Assembly: GCF_009933335.1 (NCBI RefSeq)
Contig: NZ_MAEL01000014.1
Span: forward strand, 41,807 to 105,806
Reading direction: 5' to 3'
From: Candidatus Enterococcus willemsii
GTDB lineage: Bacteria > Bacillota > Bacilli > Lactobacillales > Enterococcaceae
Length of the DNA: 64,000 nt
This document shows, piece after piece, positions 38,123-46,761 of the stretch (positions are counted from its first letter, which is position 1; each line of letters starts with the position of its first letter). Under the pieces are notes generated by a model. The model saw only the letters and a list, made by a program, of their open reading frames with translations, had not been told where the DNA came from and ran no database searches. A program made the translations under genes and the position numbers.

Positions 38123-39046
38123 ATGTATGATGTAATTGTAATCGGTGCAGGTCCTGCTGGAATGACAGCTGCGCTATACGCATCTCGCTCAAATTTATCA
38201 GTCGCAATGATTGAGCGTGGAGCACCGGGTGGACAAATGAATAATACCGCCGAAGTGGAAAACTATCCTGGCTTTGAGATGATTTTGGGTCCAGAGTTAG
38301 CAGAAAAAATGTACGAAGGCTCTATTAAATTTGGAGCAGAAAATATATATGGCATTGTTGATGAAATTAGAGACTGCGGAGACTATAAAGAAGTCGTTGC
38401 TGGAGACAATGTCTATCAAACAAAAACGATTATTCTAGCAACCGGTTGTGAGCATCGCAAACTAGAAGTTCCTGGTGAAGATGAATTTGCAGGACGTGGT
38501 GTTTCTTATTGCGCAGTTTGTGATGGGGCGTTTTTCCGAAACCGTAAATTATTAGTCGTTGGCGGCGGAGACTCAGCAGTAGAAGAAGCGATTTATTTAA
38601 CTCAATTTGCTTCTGAAGTGGTGATTGTTCACCGACGTGACGAATTACGTGCCCAAAAAATTATCCAAGACCGAGCATTTGCGAATGAAAAAATTTCTTT
38701 CTTATGGGATTCTGTCGTGGAAGAAATTGTTGGGAATGAAATGGTTGTAACTGGCGCGAAAGTCAAAAATGTCAAAACGGGTGAAGTTCATGAAGAAACA
38801 GCGAACGGTATCTTTATCTATGTTGGTTTAGACCCATTGACTGAAGGTTTCCAATCAGCAGGTATTACCAATGAAGAAGGTTGGATTTTAACAGATGATA
38901 ACATGCGTACATCGATTCCTGGTGTGTATGCGGTTGGGGATGTTCGTGAAAAAAATCTACGTCAAATTACCACTGCTGTCGGTGATGGTAGTATTGCAGG
39001 GCAAGAAGTTTTTAACTACATTGAAGCACAAAAAGATGCAAAATAA
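38123..39046 (+). CDS. trxB: TrxB, thioredoxin reductase
   Basis: 307 aa, full length. It reduces thioredoxin with NADPH through FAD. The FAD-binding start VIVIGAGPAGMTAALYASR, the redox centre YCAVCDG (CAVC, residues near 134-137) and the NADPH-binding VVGGGDSAVEEA are all present. GIFIYVGLDP and VYAVGDVREK are the FAD-domain hallmarks. The ATG follows GGAGGGAAAAA. A terminator follows. Confidence 0.97.
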   Translation: MYDVIVIGAGPAGMTAALYASRSNLSVAMIERGAPGGQMNNTAEVENYPGFEMILGPELAEKMYEGSIKFGAENIYGIVDEIRDCGDYKEVVAGDNVYQTKTIILATGCEHRKLEVPGEDEFAGRGVSYCAVCDGAFFRNRKLLVVGGGDSAVEEAIYLTQFASEVVIVHRRDELRAQKIIQDRAFANEKISFLWDSVVEEIVGNEMVVTGAKVKNVKTGEVHEETANGIFIYVGLDPLTEGFQSAGITNEEGWILTDDNMRTSIPGVYAVGDVREKNLRQITTAVGDGSIAGQEVFNYIEAQKDAK

Positions 39047-39060
39047 ATAAGAAAAAATGC

Positions 39061-39117
39061 AGAATGTTATCTGAAAAAACAATGAAAAATTGTCATTTAG
39101 ATAACATTCTATTTTTT
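39061..39117 (+). terminator. Terminator after trxB
   Basis: AGAATGTTATCT (39061-39072) pairs with AGATAACATTCT (39099-39110), enclosing a smaller CAAT/ATTG hairpin; seven T follow. Confidence 0.93.
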
Positions 39118-39139
39118 TAATGAATTACTCCGACAAGGC

Positions 39140-39168
39140 TTTCAGTCCTTAATCAATAATGATATACT
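39140..39168 (+). promoter_or_regulatory. Possible promoter of the phosphoglucomutase gene
   Basis: TTTCAG and TATACT are spaced by 17 bp (39140-39145 and 39163-39168). The -35 is weak. Confidence 0.35.
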
Positions 39169-39203
39169 AATAATGAAAAATTAATTTGAAAGAGGTGTTT
39201 TGT

Positions 39204-40931
39204 ATGTCTTGGGAAGAAACTTACGCTCAATGGAAAAATCATCAAAACCTTGAAGACAATTTAAAGAAACAATTGGCAGAATTAGACGGACAAACAACTG
39301 AATTGGAAGATGCGTTTTACGCACCTTTAGAATTTGGAACAGCGGGAATGCGTGGTGTTCTTGGCCCAGGTATTAATCGAATGAACGTTTATACCATTCG
39401 TCAAGCTACAGAAGGTCTGGCACGTTTCATGAATACTCAAGATCCAGATACTCGTCGCCGAGGCGTAGCAATTGCTTATGATTCAAGACATTTTTCTCCT
39501 GAATTTGCAATGGAGGCTGCAAAAACATTAGCGAAACACGATATTCCATCTTATGTATTTGAAAGCTTACGACCAACTCCTGAATTGTCGTTTGCTGTAC
39601 GTTACTTAAAAACATTTACAGGAATTATGATTACTGCCTCTCATAACCCATCAAATTATAATGGATACAAAGTATATGGCGAAGACGGGGGACAAATGCC
39701 ACCTGCAGATGCAGATGCATTAACTCGTTTTGTACGTGAAATCGATAACCCATTAGAGGTTCCGGTTTTAACTGAAGAAGAAGCTAAACACAGTGGACTG
39801 ATTAACATTATCGGTGAAGAAGTAGACCATGCGTATTTAAAAGAAATCAAAGCTGTCACAATTAACCAAGAATTGATTGACGAAATGGGAGATAGCCTAA
39901 AATTAGTTTATACGCCATTACACGGAACAGGTAAAATGCTTGGGGAAAAAGCACTTAAACAAGCTGGTTTCAAACAATTTATTTTAGAACCAGAACAATC
40001 GGTTGCTGATCCAAACTTTAGCACTGTGAAATCACCAAATCCTGAAGAGCATTCTGCTTTTGAGTATGCGATTCGTTTAGGTGAAAAAGAAGGCGCAGAC
40101 TTATTAATTGCAACTGACCCTGATGCAGACCGTTTAGGTGCAGCTGTCCGCTTACCAAATGGCGAGTATCAAGTTTTAAGTGGTAACCAAATTGGCGCGA
40201 TTTTAATTCGCTACATTTTAGAAGCACATAAACAAGCAGGAACACTACCAGAAAATGCAGCTGTATTGAAATCAATTGTTTCAAGTGAATTGCCAACAGC
40301 GATTGCTAAAAGTTATGGTACAACCATGTTTAATGTCTTGACTGGCTTCAAATTTATTGCAGAAAAAATCCAACAATTTGAAGAAGATCATTCGCATACC
40401 TTTATGTTTGGGTTTGAAGAAAGCTATGGCTATTTAGTAAAACCATTTGTACGTGATAAAGATGCGATTCAAGCGTTAGTATTATTTGCAGAAGTTGCTG
40501 CGTACTACAAAAAAGCAGGTAAAACTGTTTATGACGCATTGCAAGAGATTTTTGAAGAATATGGTTATTTTGCTGAGAAAACCATTTCTGTTACAATGAG
40601 TGGACAAGAAGGTGCCGCTAAAATCAAAGCTTTGATGAAAACATTCCGTGAAAAGGCACCAACAGAGTTTGCTGGAATGAAAGTCACTCAAACGGAGGAC
40701 TTCAAATTATTAACACGTCAAAAAGCAGATGGTTCTTCAGAAGAGATGACGACACCACCATCTGATGTACTGAAATATGTGTTAGAAGATGAAAGCTGGA
40801 TTGCTGTCCGACCTTCAGGAACTGAACCAAAAATTAAATTCTATATTGGCGTAAAAGCAGAAGATGCTGCCAGCGCTACTCAAAAAATTGCTGACTTAGA
40901 AGCAGCAATCAATGAAATTACAGGCGCATAG
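39204..40931 (+). CDS. pgcA: Phosphoglucomutase/phosphomannomutase
   Basis: 575 aa from the ATG at 39204 behind AGAGGTG. It interconverts glucose-6-phosphate and glucose-1-phosphate, the substrate of GalU, also in this window. The phosphoserine loop is ITASHNPSNYNGYK near residue 145, the metal loop DPDADRLG near 305, the sugar loop GFEESYGYL near 400 and the phosphate-binding end RPSGTEPKIKFY near 530. This length and order fit Firmicute PgcA. Confidence 0.95.
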   Translation: MSWEETYAQWKNHQNLEDNLKKQLAELDGQTTELEDAFYAPLEFGTAGMRGVLGPGINRMNVYTIRQATEGLARFMNTQDPDTRRRGVAIAYDSRHFSPEFAMEAAKTLAKHDIPSYVFESLRPTPELSFAVRYLKTFTGIMITASHNPSNYNGYKVYGEDGGQMPPADADALTRFVREIDNPLEVPVLTEEEAKHSGLINIIGEEVDHAYLKEIKAVTINQELIDEMGDSLKLVYTPLHGTGKMLGEKALKQAGFKQFILEPEQSVADPNFSTVKSPNPEEHSAFEYAIRLGEKEGADLLIATDPDADRLGAAVRLPNGEYQVLSGNQIGAILIRYILEAHKQAGTLPENAAVLKSIVSSELPTAIAKSYGTTMFNVLTGFKFIAEKIQQFEEDHSHTFMFGFEESYGYLVKPFVRDKDAIQALVLFAEVAAYYKKAGKTVYDALQEIFEEYGYFAEKTISVTMSGQEGAAKIKALMKTFREKAPTEFAGMKVTQTEDFKLLTRQKADGSSEEMTTPPSDVLKYVLEDESWIAVRPSGTEPKIKFYIGVKAEDAASATQKIADLEAAINEITGA

Positions 40932-40980
40932 TAGTATACTAACTACAGGAATCTTCCGAGTTGTTGCGTCATTCTATTAC

Positions 40981-41026
40981 AAAACGCTAGGACAATTATC
41001 GTGAAGATAGTCGTCCTAGCGTTTTT
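40981..41026 (+). terminator. Terminator after pgcA
   Basis: AAAACGCTAGGAC pairs with GTCCTAGCGTTTT around a loop that itself contains ATC/GAT. Ends in T residues 17 bp before the ArsR-type start. Confidence 0.9.
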
Positions 41027-41042
41027 GAAAGAGGAGGAAAAC

Positions 41043-41336
41043 ATGGAAAATCCAACGATTCAAGAAGTTGAAAGTGTCAGTCGTATTTTTAAAATGCTAA
41101 GTGATATGACGCGTTTAAAAATTGTGCTGACCCTTAAAAATGGCGAAAAAAATGTTACGTCGATTGCTCAAGCAGTTCTTATGGAACAATCTGCTGTTTC
41201 GCATCAATTAAAATTATTGAGAGAAAATAGTATTGTTAAGTCTAGACGTGAAGGAAAAACGATTTATTATAGTCTAGATGATCACCATGTTCTTGATATT
41301 TTAGAACAAACATTCAAGCACATTCATCATTTGTGA
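41043..41336 (+). CDS. ArsR/SmtB-family metal-sensing repressor
   Basis: 97 aa from the ATG at 41043 behind GAGGAGGAAAAC. A winged helix (VTSIAQAVLMEQSAVSHQLKLLR) is followed by a C-terminal helix ending DDHHVLDILEQTFKHIHHL. That helix carries D-x-H-x10-H-x2-H, exactly the alpha-5 zinc site of CzrA/SmtB, so zinc or cobalt is the likely signal. No alpha-3N cysteine pair is seen. No metal transporter is adjacent; the gene lies between two terminators, so its targets are elsewhere. Confidence 0.9.
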   Translation: MENPTIQEVESVSRIFKMLSDMTRLKIVLTLKNGEKNVTSIAQAVLMEQSAVSHQLKLLRENSIVKSRREGKTIYYSLDDHHVLDILEQTFKHIHHL

Positions 41337-41375
41337 AACAAAAGGACTTTCAGCAATGGAAAGTCCTTTTGTTTT
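41336..41375 (+). terminator. Terminator after the ArsR-type gene
   Basis: A perfect 16-bp stem pairs 41336-41351 with 41359-41374 around AGCAATG. Confidence 0.95.
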
Positions 41376-41455
41376 GAGTGAAATTTTGGTATGCTAAAAG
41401 AAATTATGAGAAAAAAATGAACGTGTTTTAATCGCACTTTCAGTTAGGAGTTTTT

Positions 41456-42712
41456 ATGAAGGAACAATTACGTGTAGGCATTTTAGGATTAGGCGTGGTC
41501 GGAAGTGGTTCGGTAAAAGTATTAGCTGAACAACAAGCTAAAATTAAAGAACAAACAGGAGTCGAAGTTTCAATTGTCAAAGCTTTGATTCGACCAGGCG
41601 AAGACAAAGAAGCTTTTGCAAAAGAATTTCAATTGACATTAACCACTGAATTAAGTGAAATTGTCGAAGATCCATCATTAGATGCAGTGATTGAATTAAT
41701 TGGGAAAATTCATCCTGCCAAAGAATTCATTACAGCTGCTTTAGAAAACGGCAAACATGTTGTAACAGCAAACAAAGATTTAATGGCACAGCATGGCGTC
41801 GAATTAGTTGAAATTGCCAAAGCAAACAACGTATCTTTATTCTACGAAGCAAGTGTTGCTGGAGGCATTCCGATTTTGCGAACATTAACTGCTAATTATT
41901 TAGCGGATGAAATCACGAATATTCGTGGGATTGTCAATGGAACAACCAATTATATGCTAACTAAAATGTTAGAAGATGGTACATCTTATGAAGAAGCACT
42001 TGCACAAGCACAAGAATTAGGCTTCGCAGAATCTGATCCAACTAATGATGTAGATGGGATTGATGCTGCGTATAAAATGGTTATTTTAACACAGTTTGCT
42101 TATGGTATGGATGTGGCGTTGATTGATTTAGAGATCCAAGGAATTCGTGGGTTGTCTGATCAAGACGTAGCGCAAGCGCAAGCGTTTGGTTATGAAATTA
42201 AATTGATTGGTGAGTCGGTAAAAACAGCAGGTACGGTCAACGTTTCAGTAGGTCCGGTTTTAGTACCACAGACTCATGCACTAGCCTCTATAAAAAATGA
42301 ATACAATGGGGTATTTATCAACAGCACAGGTATTGGTCAATCGATGTTTTATGGACCAGGAGCAGGTTCATTACCAACTGCAACTAGTGTTATTTCTGAT
42401 TTGGTTGCGATTGCGAAAAATGAACGTTTGGGTATTTCAGCACCTCAATTTAATGAATACCGTCGTCCACAAGCTCTAACACCAGATGAGCAAGTGATTG
42501 CAAGCTACTATTTGGCTGTGACAGGTATTGGACAAGAAGACCTACAAACTATTTTACAAAATGAAACAGTAACAGCGAAAGAAGTAGTGGATACCAATGG
42601 TCGCATTGTTGTCTTAACTGCACCAATCAATCGTTTGCAACTAGCAGCAGTGGAAGAAGCAGTTGCTAATAAAGGTACACTAGAAAGAAGAATGCGTGTA
42701 ATGGAGGCTTAA
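41456..42712 (+). CDS. hom: Hom, homoserine dehydrogenase
   Basis: 418 aa. It reduces aspartate semialdehyde to homoserine, the branch point to threonine and methionine. NAD-binding VGILGLGVVGSGSVKVL starts the protein; VTANKDLMAQHG and FYEASVAGGIPILRTL near 120-140 form the active region, and GFAESDPTNDVDGIDAAYK near 195 the substrate site. The last 70 residues form an ACT-like regulatory domain. Followed by thrB after 3 bp, and by metA about 1.3 kb on. Confidence 0.96.
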   Translation: MKEQLRVGILGLGVVGSGSVKVLAEQQAKIKEQTGVEVSIVKALIRPGEDKEAFAKEFQLTLTTELSEIVEDPSLDAVIELIGKIHPAKEFITAALENGKHVVTANKDLMAQHGVELVEIAKANNVSLFYEASVAGGIPILRTLTANYLADEITNIRGIVNGTTNYMLTKMLEDGTSYEEALAQAQELGFAESDPTNDVDGIDAAYKMVILTQFAYGMDVALIDLEIQGIRGLSDQDVAQAQAFGYEIKLIGESVKTAGTVNVSVGPVLVPQTHALASIKNEYNGVFINSTGIGQSMFYGPGAGSLPTATSVISDLVAIAKNERLGISAPQFNEYRRPQALTPDEQVIASYYLAVTGIGQEDLQTILQNETVTAKEVVDTNGRIVVLTAPINRLQLAAVEEAVANKGTLERRMRVMEA

Positions 42713-42715
42713 AAA

Positions 42716-43591
42716 ATGAAAATTCGTGTTCCAGCTACAAGTGCGAACTTAGGTCCAGGCTTTGATTCATGTGGTATTGCGTTATCAATGTATCTATGTG
42801 TTGAAGTCTTGGAAGATAGTGACTCTTGGGAAATCCAACATACATTGGGGGCAGAAATTCCTACGGATGAGACTAACTTATTACTCCAAATTGCATTGAA
42901 ATTAGCGCCTACACTAACACCGAAAAAATTAAAAATGACCTCGGATATTCCATTAGCTCGTGGGTTGGGGAGTAGTTCTTCTGTTATTGTTGCCGGAATT
43001 GAATTAGCCAATCGTTTAGGTAATCTGAATTTATCAGAAAAGCGTAAAGTTGAAATCGCAACTCAAATTGAAGGACATCCAGATAATGTGGCTCCGGCAA
43101 TTACTGGTGATTTTGTGGTAGCTTGTCATTTTAATGAACGAAAAGAAGATAGCGTACCATATGTCAAACATTATTTTCCAGAATGTGACATTATTGCATT
43201 TATTCCAAATACCGAATTATTAACTAGCGAAAGCCGTAGTGTGTTGCCAGACTCTTTTTCTTATAAAGAAGCGGTAGAAGCTAGTGCAATCGCAAATGTG
43301 ATGATTGCCGCCGTTTTAAACAGCAATTTACCATTAGCTGGGCAAATGATGCAAGAAGACCGCTGGCATGAGCGTTATCGTGGTAAACTCGTGCCTCATT
43401 TGGCAGATATTCGCCAAATCTGCAGAGAAGAAGGGGCATATGGTTGCTATTTAAGTGGCGCAGGCCCAACTATTCTTATCCTAACGCCAGAAGATAAGAC
43501 GGAAAAAACAATGAAATTGTTACATGCGTTAGATTCACGTGCCCAAATTGAACAATTATCTATTGATCGTGAAGGCATCCAAGTCTTTTAA
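42716..43591 (+). CDS. thrB: ThrB, homoserine kinase
   Basis: 291 aa GHMP kinase. It phosphorylates homoserine toward threonine. The substrate loop RVPATSANLGPGFDSCGIA is at the N-terminus, the ATP-binding PLARGLGSSSSVIVAG near residue 82, and the C-terminal GAYGCYLSGAGPTIL near 240. The ATG follows ATGGAGGCTTAAAA within the end of hom. Threonine synthase (thrC) is not in this window. A separate promoter for metA begins right after its stop. Confidence 0.96.
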   Translation: MKIRVPATSANLGPGFDSCGIALSMYLCVEVLEDSDSWEIQHTLGAEIPTDETNLLLQIALKLAPTLTPKKLKMTSDIPLARGLGSSSSVIVAGIELANRLGNLNLSEKRKVEIATQIEGHPDNVAPAITGDFVVACHFNERKEDSVPYVKHYFPECDIIAFIPNTELLTSESRSVLPDSFSYKEAVEASAIANVMIAAVLNSNLPLAGQMMQEDRWHERYRGKLVPHLADIRQICREEGAYGCYLSGAGPTILILTPEDKTEKTMKLLHALDSRAQIEQLSIDREGIQVF

Positions 43592-43596
43592 GAATG

Positions 43597-43624
43597 TTGA
43601 CAAACCGGTGAAACTCGCTATACT
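43597..43624 (+). promoter_or_regulatory. Promoter of the metA T-box leader
   Basis: TTGACA (43597-43602) and TATACT (43619-43624) are separated by 16 bp. Close to consensus, just downstream of thrB. Confidence 0.8.
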
Positions 43625-43630
43625 TAATGT

Positions 43631-43899
43631 AATAAATAAAGAACATGCGTTGAAAAAGAAGAGTACAGATTGAGGAATTTAAAGAGAGCTTCGTTAGGTG
43701 GGAAGAAGCAAGGAATCAATGTGGAAGATGGTCTTTGAGCAAATAACTGCGAATAACAGTTATCGGGTGAGCCCGTTATAGCTTCTCAGTATGATTGTAC
43801 TGGTAGAGGTTGTTTTTGTGAAGAAACAACGAAAAAAGGTGGTAACACGCAAAACAAAGCGCGTCCTTTCTGTAATGGAAAGGGTGCGTTTTTTTTTTA
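43631..43899 (+). ncRNA. T-box riboswitch (methionyl-tRNA type) before metA
   Basis: The T-box sequence AAAAGGTGGTAACACGC lies at about 43834-43850. Its TGGT would pair with an ACCA tRNA end, as in tRNA-Met. Stem I features AGAGTA and AAAGAGAGC are near 43655-43690, and an ATG specifier candidate is at 43728-43730 (another at 43719). The terminator GCGTCCTTTC / GAAAGGGTGCG with ten T ends near 43898. Uncharged tRNA would favour the antiterminator and switch on metA. The 389-bp gap between thrB and metA is explained by this element. Confidence 0.9.
43858..43899 (+). terminator. Regulated terminator of the metA T-box
   Basis: CGCGTCCTTTC pairs with GAAAGGGTGCG, followed by a run of ten T. Its 5' arm competes with the antiterminator that includes GGTGGTAACACGC. 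Confidence 0.9.
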
Positions 43900-43980
43900 T
43901 GGAGGAGATAAATTTTCGACGAATGACTGATTAGAAAAAGGAGTTCAACTTATTAAAAGTGATGAAAGAGGGGAAAAGTG

Positions 43981-44901
43981 ATGCCAATTAAACTACCGAC
44001 TGATTTTCCTGCAAAATCAGTACTTGAAACAGAAGACATTTTTGCTATCGAAGAAAAACGAGCCAAGCAGCAAGATATTCGTCCATTGCGTTTATTAATT
44101 TTAAATTTAATGCCTAATAAAATTGATACTGAAATCCAATTGTTACGCTTGATTAGCCAAAGTCCCTTACAAATTGATGTGGATTTTTTGAAGTTAGTTT
44201 CTCATAACCATAAGAATGTGAGTCAAAGTCATTTAGCTAAATTTTATTTGTCTTTTGCAGACATTCAAAATGAAAATTATGATGGTTTGATTATTACCGG
44301 AGCCCCAATTGAGAAATTACCTTTTGAAGAAGTCGATTATTGGGAAGAACTACTTCAAGTGATGGCGTGGAGTCAACTACATACGACCTCAGTCATTCAT
44401 ATTTGTTGGGGTGCACAAGCCGGATTATACTACCATTATGGCATTGAAAAAATCCAATATGATGAAAAGTTATTTGGTGTCTATCCACAACGATTAAGAA
44501 TTAATCATCGCTTGTTTCGTGGTTTTGATGATGTGTTTATGGGGCCGCAATCGCGATATACAGGGATTAATGAACATCAAATTCGAGAAGACGTTTTGCA
44601 GATTGTCGCATCCAATGAAGAAATTGGCGCAACAATTCTAATCTCAACAGATGACCATAATATTTTTTTATTGGGACATTTTGAATATGATACAGATTCG
44701 TTGAAAAGAGAATTTTTACGTGATCAATCAGCAGGTCTTGCGACGAAGTTACCTGTGAACTATTTTGAAGATTCGTCAATGGAGAAGGTAACCAATTGTT
44801 GGCGTGGAAATGCACATTTGCTATATCACAACTGGTTGAATGATGTCTATCAAGTGACACCTTATCATTTAGAAGATATTCCTAAGATGAATGGCAAGTA
44901 A
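43981..44901 (+). CDS. metA: MetA, homoserine O-acyltransferase
   Basis: 306 aa from the ATG at 43981, behind AGAGGGGAAAAGTG; a GTG three bases upstream is possible. It acylates homoserine in methionine synthesis. The catalytic Cys is in HICWGAQAGLYYHYG near residue 142, with His in ILLGHFEYD-type FLLGHFEYDTD near 235 and Glu in the same block. Most Firmicute members use acetyl-CoA although called succinyltransferase, so the acyl donor is unsettled. It is controlled by the T-box leader. Confidence 0.95.
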   Translation: MPIKLPTDFPAKSVLETEDIFAIEEKRAKQQDIRPLRLLILNLMPNKIDTEIQLLRLISQSPLQIDVDFLKLVSHNHKNVSQSHLAKFYLSFADIQNENYDGLIITGAPIEKLPFEEVDYWEELLQVMAWSQLHTTSVIHICWGAQAGLYYHYGIEKIQYDEKLFGVYPQRLRINHRLFRGFDDVFMGPQSRYTGINEHQIREDVLQIVASNEEIGATILISTDDHNIFLLGHFEYDTDSLKREFLRDQSAGLATKLPVNYFEDSSMEKVTNCWRGNAHLLYHNWLNDVYQVTPYHLEDIPKMNGK

Positions 44902-44909
44902 ACAAAAAA

Positions 44910-44957
44910 AATAAAGAGATTCTCGTCGTTCGATTAAGAACTGCGAGAATCTCTTTG
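44910..44957 (-). terminator. Terminator between metA and the PPDK regulator gene
   Basis: AAAGAGATTCTCG pairs with CGAGAATCTCTTT. The long A run at 44903-44912 gives a T run only on the minus strand, so it mainly ends the minus-strand gene. Confidence 0.9.
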
Positions 44958-44958
44958 G

Positions 44959-45816
44959 TTATTCTTCGTCTGCATCGGTGACATAATAGCTATGATCATC
45001 TAGCTCTAATTCATTTAAAATAATGGAGGCTGTTTCTTCAATAGACAAGGTCGCAACATTAATAATTGTACATCCTAATTTCTGATACAAATCATTGGCA
45101 AATTCCAGTTCTTCTTTGATTTTTTCAATATCGGAATATGCTGTATCAGGATTCAAGCCATAAGCAATCATCCGTTCTTTACGAATACCATTTAAGACAT
45201 TCGGATCATTGGTTAGTCCAACAATCTTTTTAGGATCAATTTCCCATAGTTGCTTAGGAATATGAGCTTGTGGTACTAAAGGCAAATTCGCCACTTTTAA
45301 ATTTTTATTGGCTAAAAATAAGCTAAGAGGTGTTTTAGATGTACGTGAAACCCCTAATAGCACAACATCCGCTTCTAAAAAGCCTCGTGGGTCTTTCCCG
45401 TCATCGTACTTAACAGCAAATTCCATCGCTTTAATTCGTTTGAAATAATTTTTGTTAAGATGGTGAAGAGCACCTGGTTCGCGTGTCGGTTCAATACCTG
45501 TGCGACGAGCAACTTCTGTTACTGGTGGTGTAAGCACATCGAAATGATATAAGCCGCTTTCTTCACAAAATTCATGTGCTAAGGCAACGAGTTCAGGTTC
45601 AATCAAAGTATGCAAAATAATGGCATTATGTTTTTTTGCATCAGCTAGTGTTTTTAATAAGGCACTTTTTGTTGTAATAAAGGTGCGACGAAATAACTCA
45701 AATTCTACAGATGGATACTGAGCCATCGTAGCCTGTGCTAATTTCGATGCTGTTTCTCCGGCAGAATCCGAGATAACAAAAAAGGTTAATACTGGTTCTT
45801 TTTTTTCTTCTGTCAT
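44959..45816 (-). CDS. PPDK regulatory protein (bifunctional kinase/phosphorylase, DUF299)
   Basis: 285 aa from the ATG at 45816 behind GAGGGATTTTTTT. Family members phosphorylate and dephosphorylate pyruvate phosphate dikinase or phosphoenolpyruvate synthase with ADP. The P-loop is GVSRTSKTPLSLFLAN near residue 150, and the N-terminal DSAGETASKLAQA and THPLIE-like LHTLIEPE are family motifs. The target kinase is not in this window. It is divergent from the Fur-family gene. Confidence 0.9.
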   Translation of the reverse strand: MTEEKKEPVLTFFVISDSAGETASKLAQATMAQYPSVEFELFRRTFITTKSALLKTLADAKKHNAIILHTLIEPELVALAHEFCEESGLYHFDVLTPPVTEVARRTGIEPTREPGALHHLNKNYFKRIKAMEFAVKYDDGKDPRGFLEADVVLLGVSRTSKTPLSLFLANKNLKVANLPLVPQAHIPKQLWEIDPKKIVGLTNDPNVLNGIRKERMIAYGLNPDTAYSDIEKIKEELEFANDLYQKLGCTIINVATLSIEETASIILNELELDDHSYYVTDADEE

Positions 45817-45908
45817 AAAAAAATCCCTCGCTTGCAATTTAGTTCATCTTATTATACCATACACTCAGTAAAAAGAATCGGAATGATTTTGATTTGGAGG
45901 GATGCAAA

Positions 45909-46343
45909 ATGAAAAATCAAACCTCAATTGAGCAAGCCTTACAAACGTTAAAGGATAATGGGCTGAAGTATACCAAAAAACGTGAAGCAATGATTACGTA
46001 TTTAGCCAAATGCAATCGGTACGTTCCGGCAAAAGAATTGCATGAGTTTATGTCAGAAGAGTATCCTGGTTTAAGTTATGATACTATTTATCGTAACTTA
46101 CATGACTTTTCTGAAATTGGTATTTTAGAAGAAACTGAGCTAAATGGTGAAATGAAATTCCGTTTTCACTGTTGTTTACATGATCCAGAACACCATCACC
46201 ATCATTTTATCTGTACTATTTGTGGGAAAACCAAAGAATTATCTCTTTGCCCAATGGATTTTTTTCAAGACCAATTACCCGGATGTCAAATTGAAGGACA
46301 TCGATTTGAAATTTTAGGTCGCTGTGAGGAATGTCAAAATTAA
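45909..46343 (+). CDS. Fur-family metal-dependent repressor
   Basis: 144 aa from the ATG at 45909 behind GGAGGGATGCAAA. The winged helix contains YVPAKELHEFMSEEYPGLSYDTIYRNLHDF. A His-rich segment (HHHHHF) and two Cys pairs, CTIC and CEEC, form the structural zinc site. EGHRFEILGRC near the end is shared by Fur and Zur branches, so the metal (iron or zinc) cannot be fixed. It is divergent from the PPDK regulator and followed by a long inverted repeat at 46381-46427. Confidence 0.88.
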   Translation: MKNQTSIEQALQTLKDNGLKYTKKREAMITYLAKCNRYVPAKELHEFMSEEYPGLSYDTIYRNLHDFSEIGILEETELNGEMKFRFHCCLHDPEHHHHHFICTICGKTKELSLCPMDFFQDQLPGCQIEGHRFEILGRCEECQN

Positions 46344-46380
46344 TGGATTGAAACATTTTTTTCAAACTTTTTCAATTGAT

Positions 46381-46427
46381 TCAGAAAAAAGAACTGAAAA
46401 AGAGATTTTTGTCAGAACTTTTTCTGA
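46381..46427 (+). other. Imperfect inverted repeat after the Fur-family gene
   Basis: TCAGAAAAA pairs with TTTTTCTGA, and inside it GAACTGA with TCAGAAC at two mismatches. No T run follows on the plus strand. It could be a weak terminator or an operator for rpsU. Confidence 0.4.
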
Positions 46428-46434
46428 TAACGAC

Positions 46435-46463
46435 TTGACACTCCTTTGACACTTAGCTATAAT
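46435..46463 (+). promoter_or_regulatory. Consensus promoter of rpsU
   Basis: TTGACA (46435-46440) and TATAAT (46458-46463) are separated by exactly 17 bp, a perfect sigma-A match, as expected for a ribosomal gene. Confidence 0.93.
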
Positions 46464-46545
46464 TTTTAAAGGACAGTATTGTTATGAAATTTTTATTTCA
46501 ATGACAAAAACGGTTACTTTTTAGGCTCGGAGGGAGGGAATTTAC

Positions 46546-46722
46546 ATGTCAAAAACAGTCGTTCGCAAAAACGAATCTCTTGATGATGCTCTTCGTCGCT
46601 TCAAACGTTCCGTTTCAAAAGCAGGTACGTTGCAAGAATCACGTAAACGTGAGTTTTATGAAAAACCAAGCGTGAAACGTAAGAAAAAATCTGAAGCAGC
46701 TCGAAAACGCAAGAAATTCTAA
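46546..46722 (+). CDS. rpsU: RpsU, ribosomal protein S21
   Basis: 58 aa, the normal size. The ATG at 46546 follows GGAGGGAGGGAATTTAC. The protein begins [19 protein letters not shown] and ends with a Lys/Arg-rich tail ([15 protein letters not shown]), both diagnostic of S21. S21 joins the small subunit and helps initiation. It has its own perfect promoter and leads into yqeY after 39 bp, the rpsU-yqeY order standard in Firmicutes. Confidence 0.97.
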   Translation: MSKTVVRKNESLDDALRRFKRSVSKAGTLQESRKREFYEKPSVKRKKKSEAARKRKKF

Positions 46723-46761
46723 TTTTTTAAGTTTTCAGTTGTGAGAAGTGGAGCTGGTAGT

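Noticed and set aside
37970..38225. 92-codon minus-strand frame upstream of the MATE gene
   Set aside because: It covers the trxB start and promoter in antisense, lacks a ribosome site and resembles nothing.
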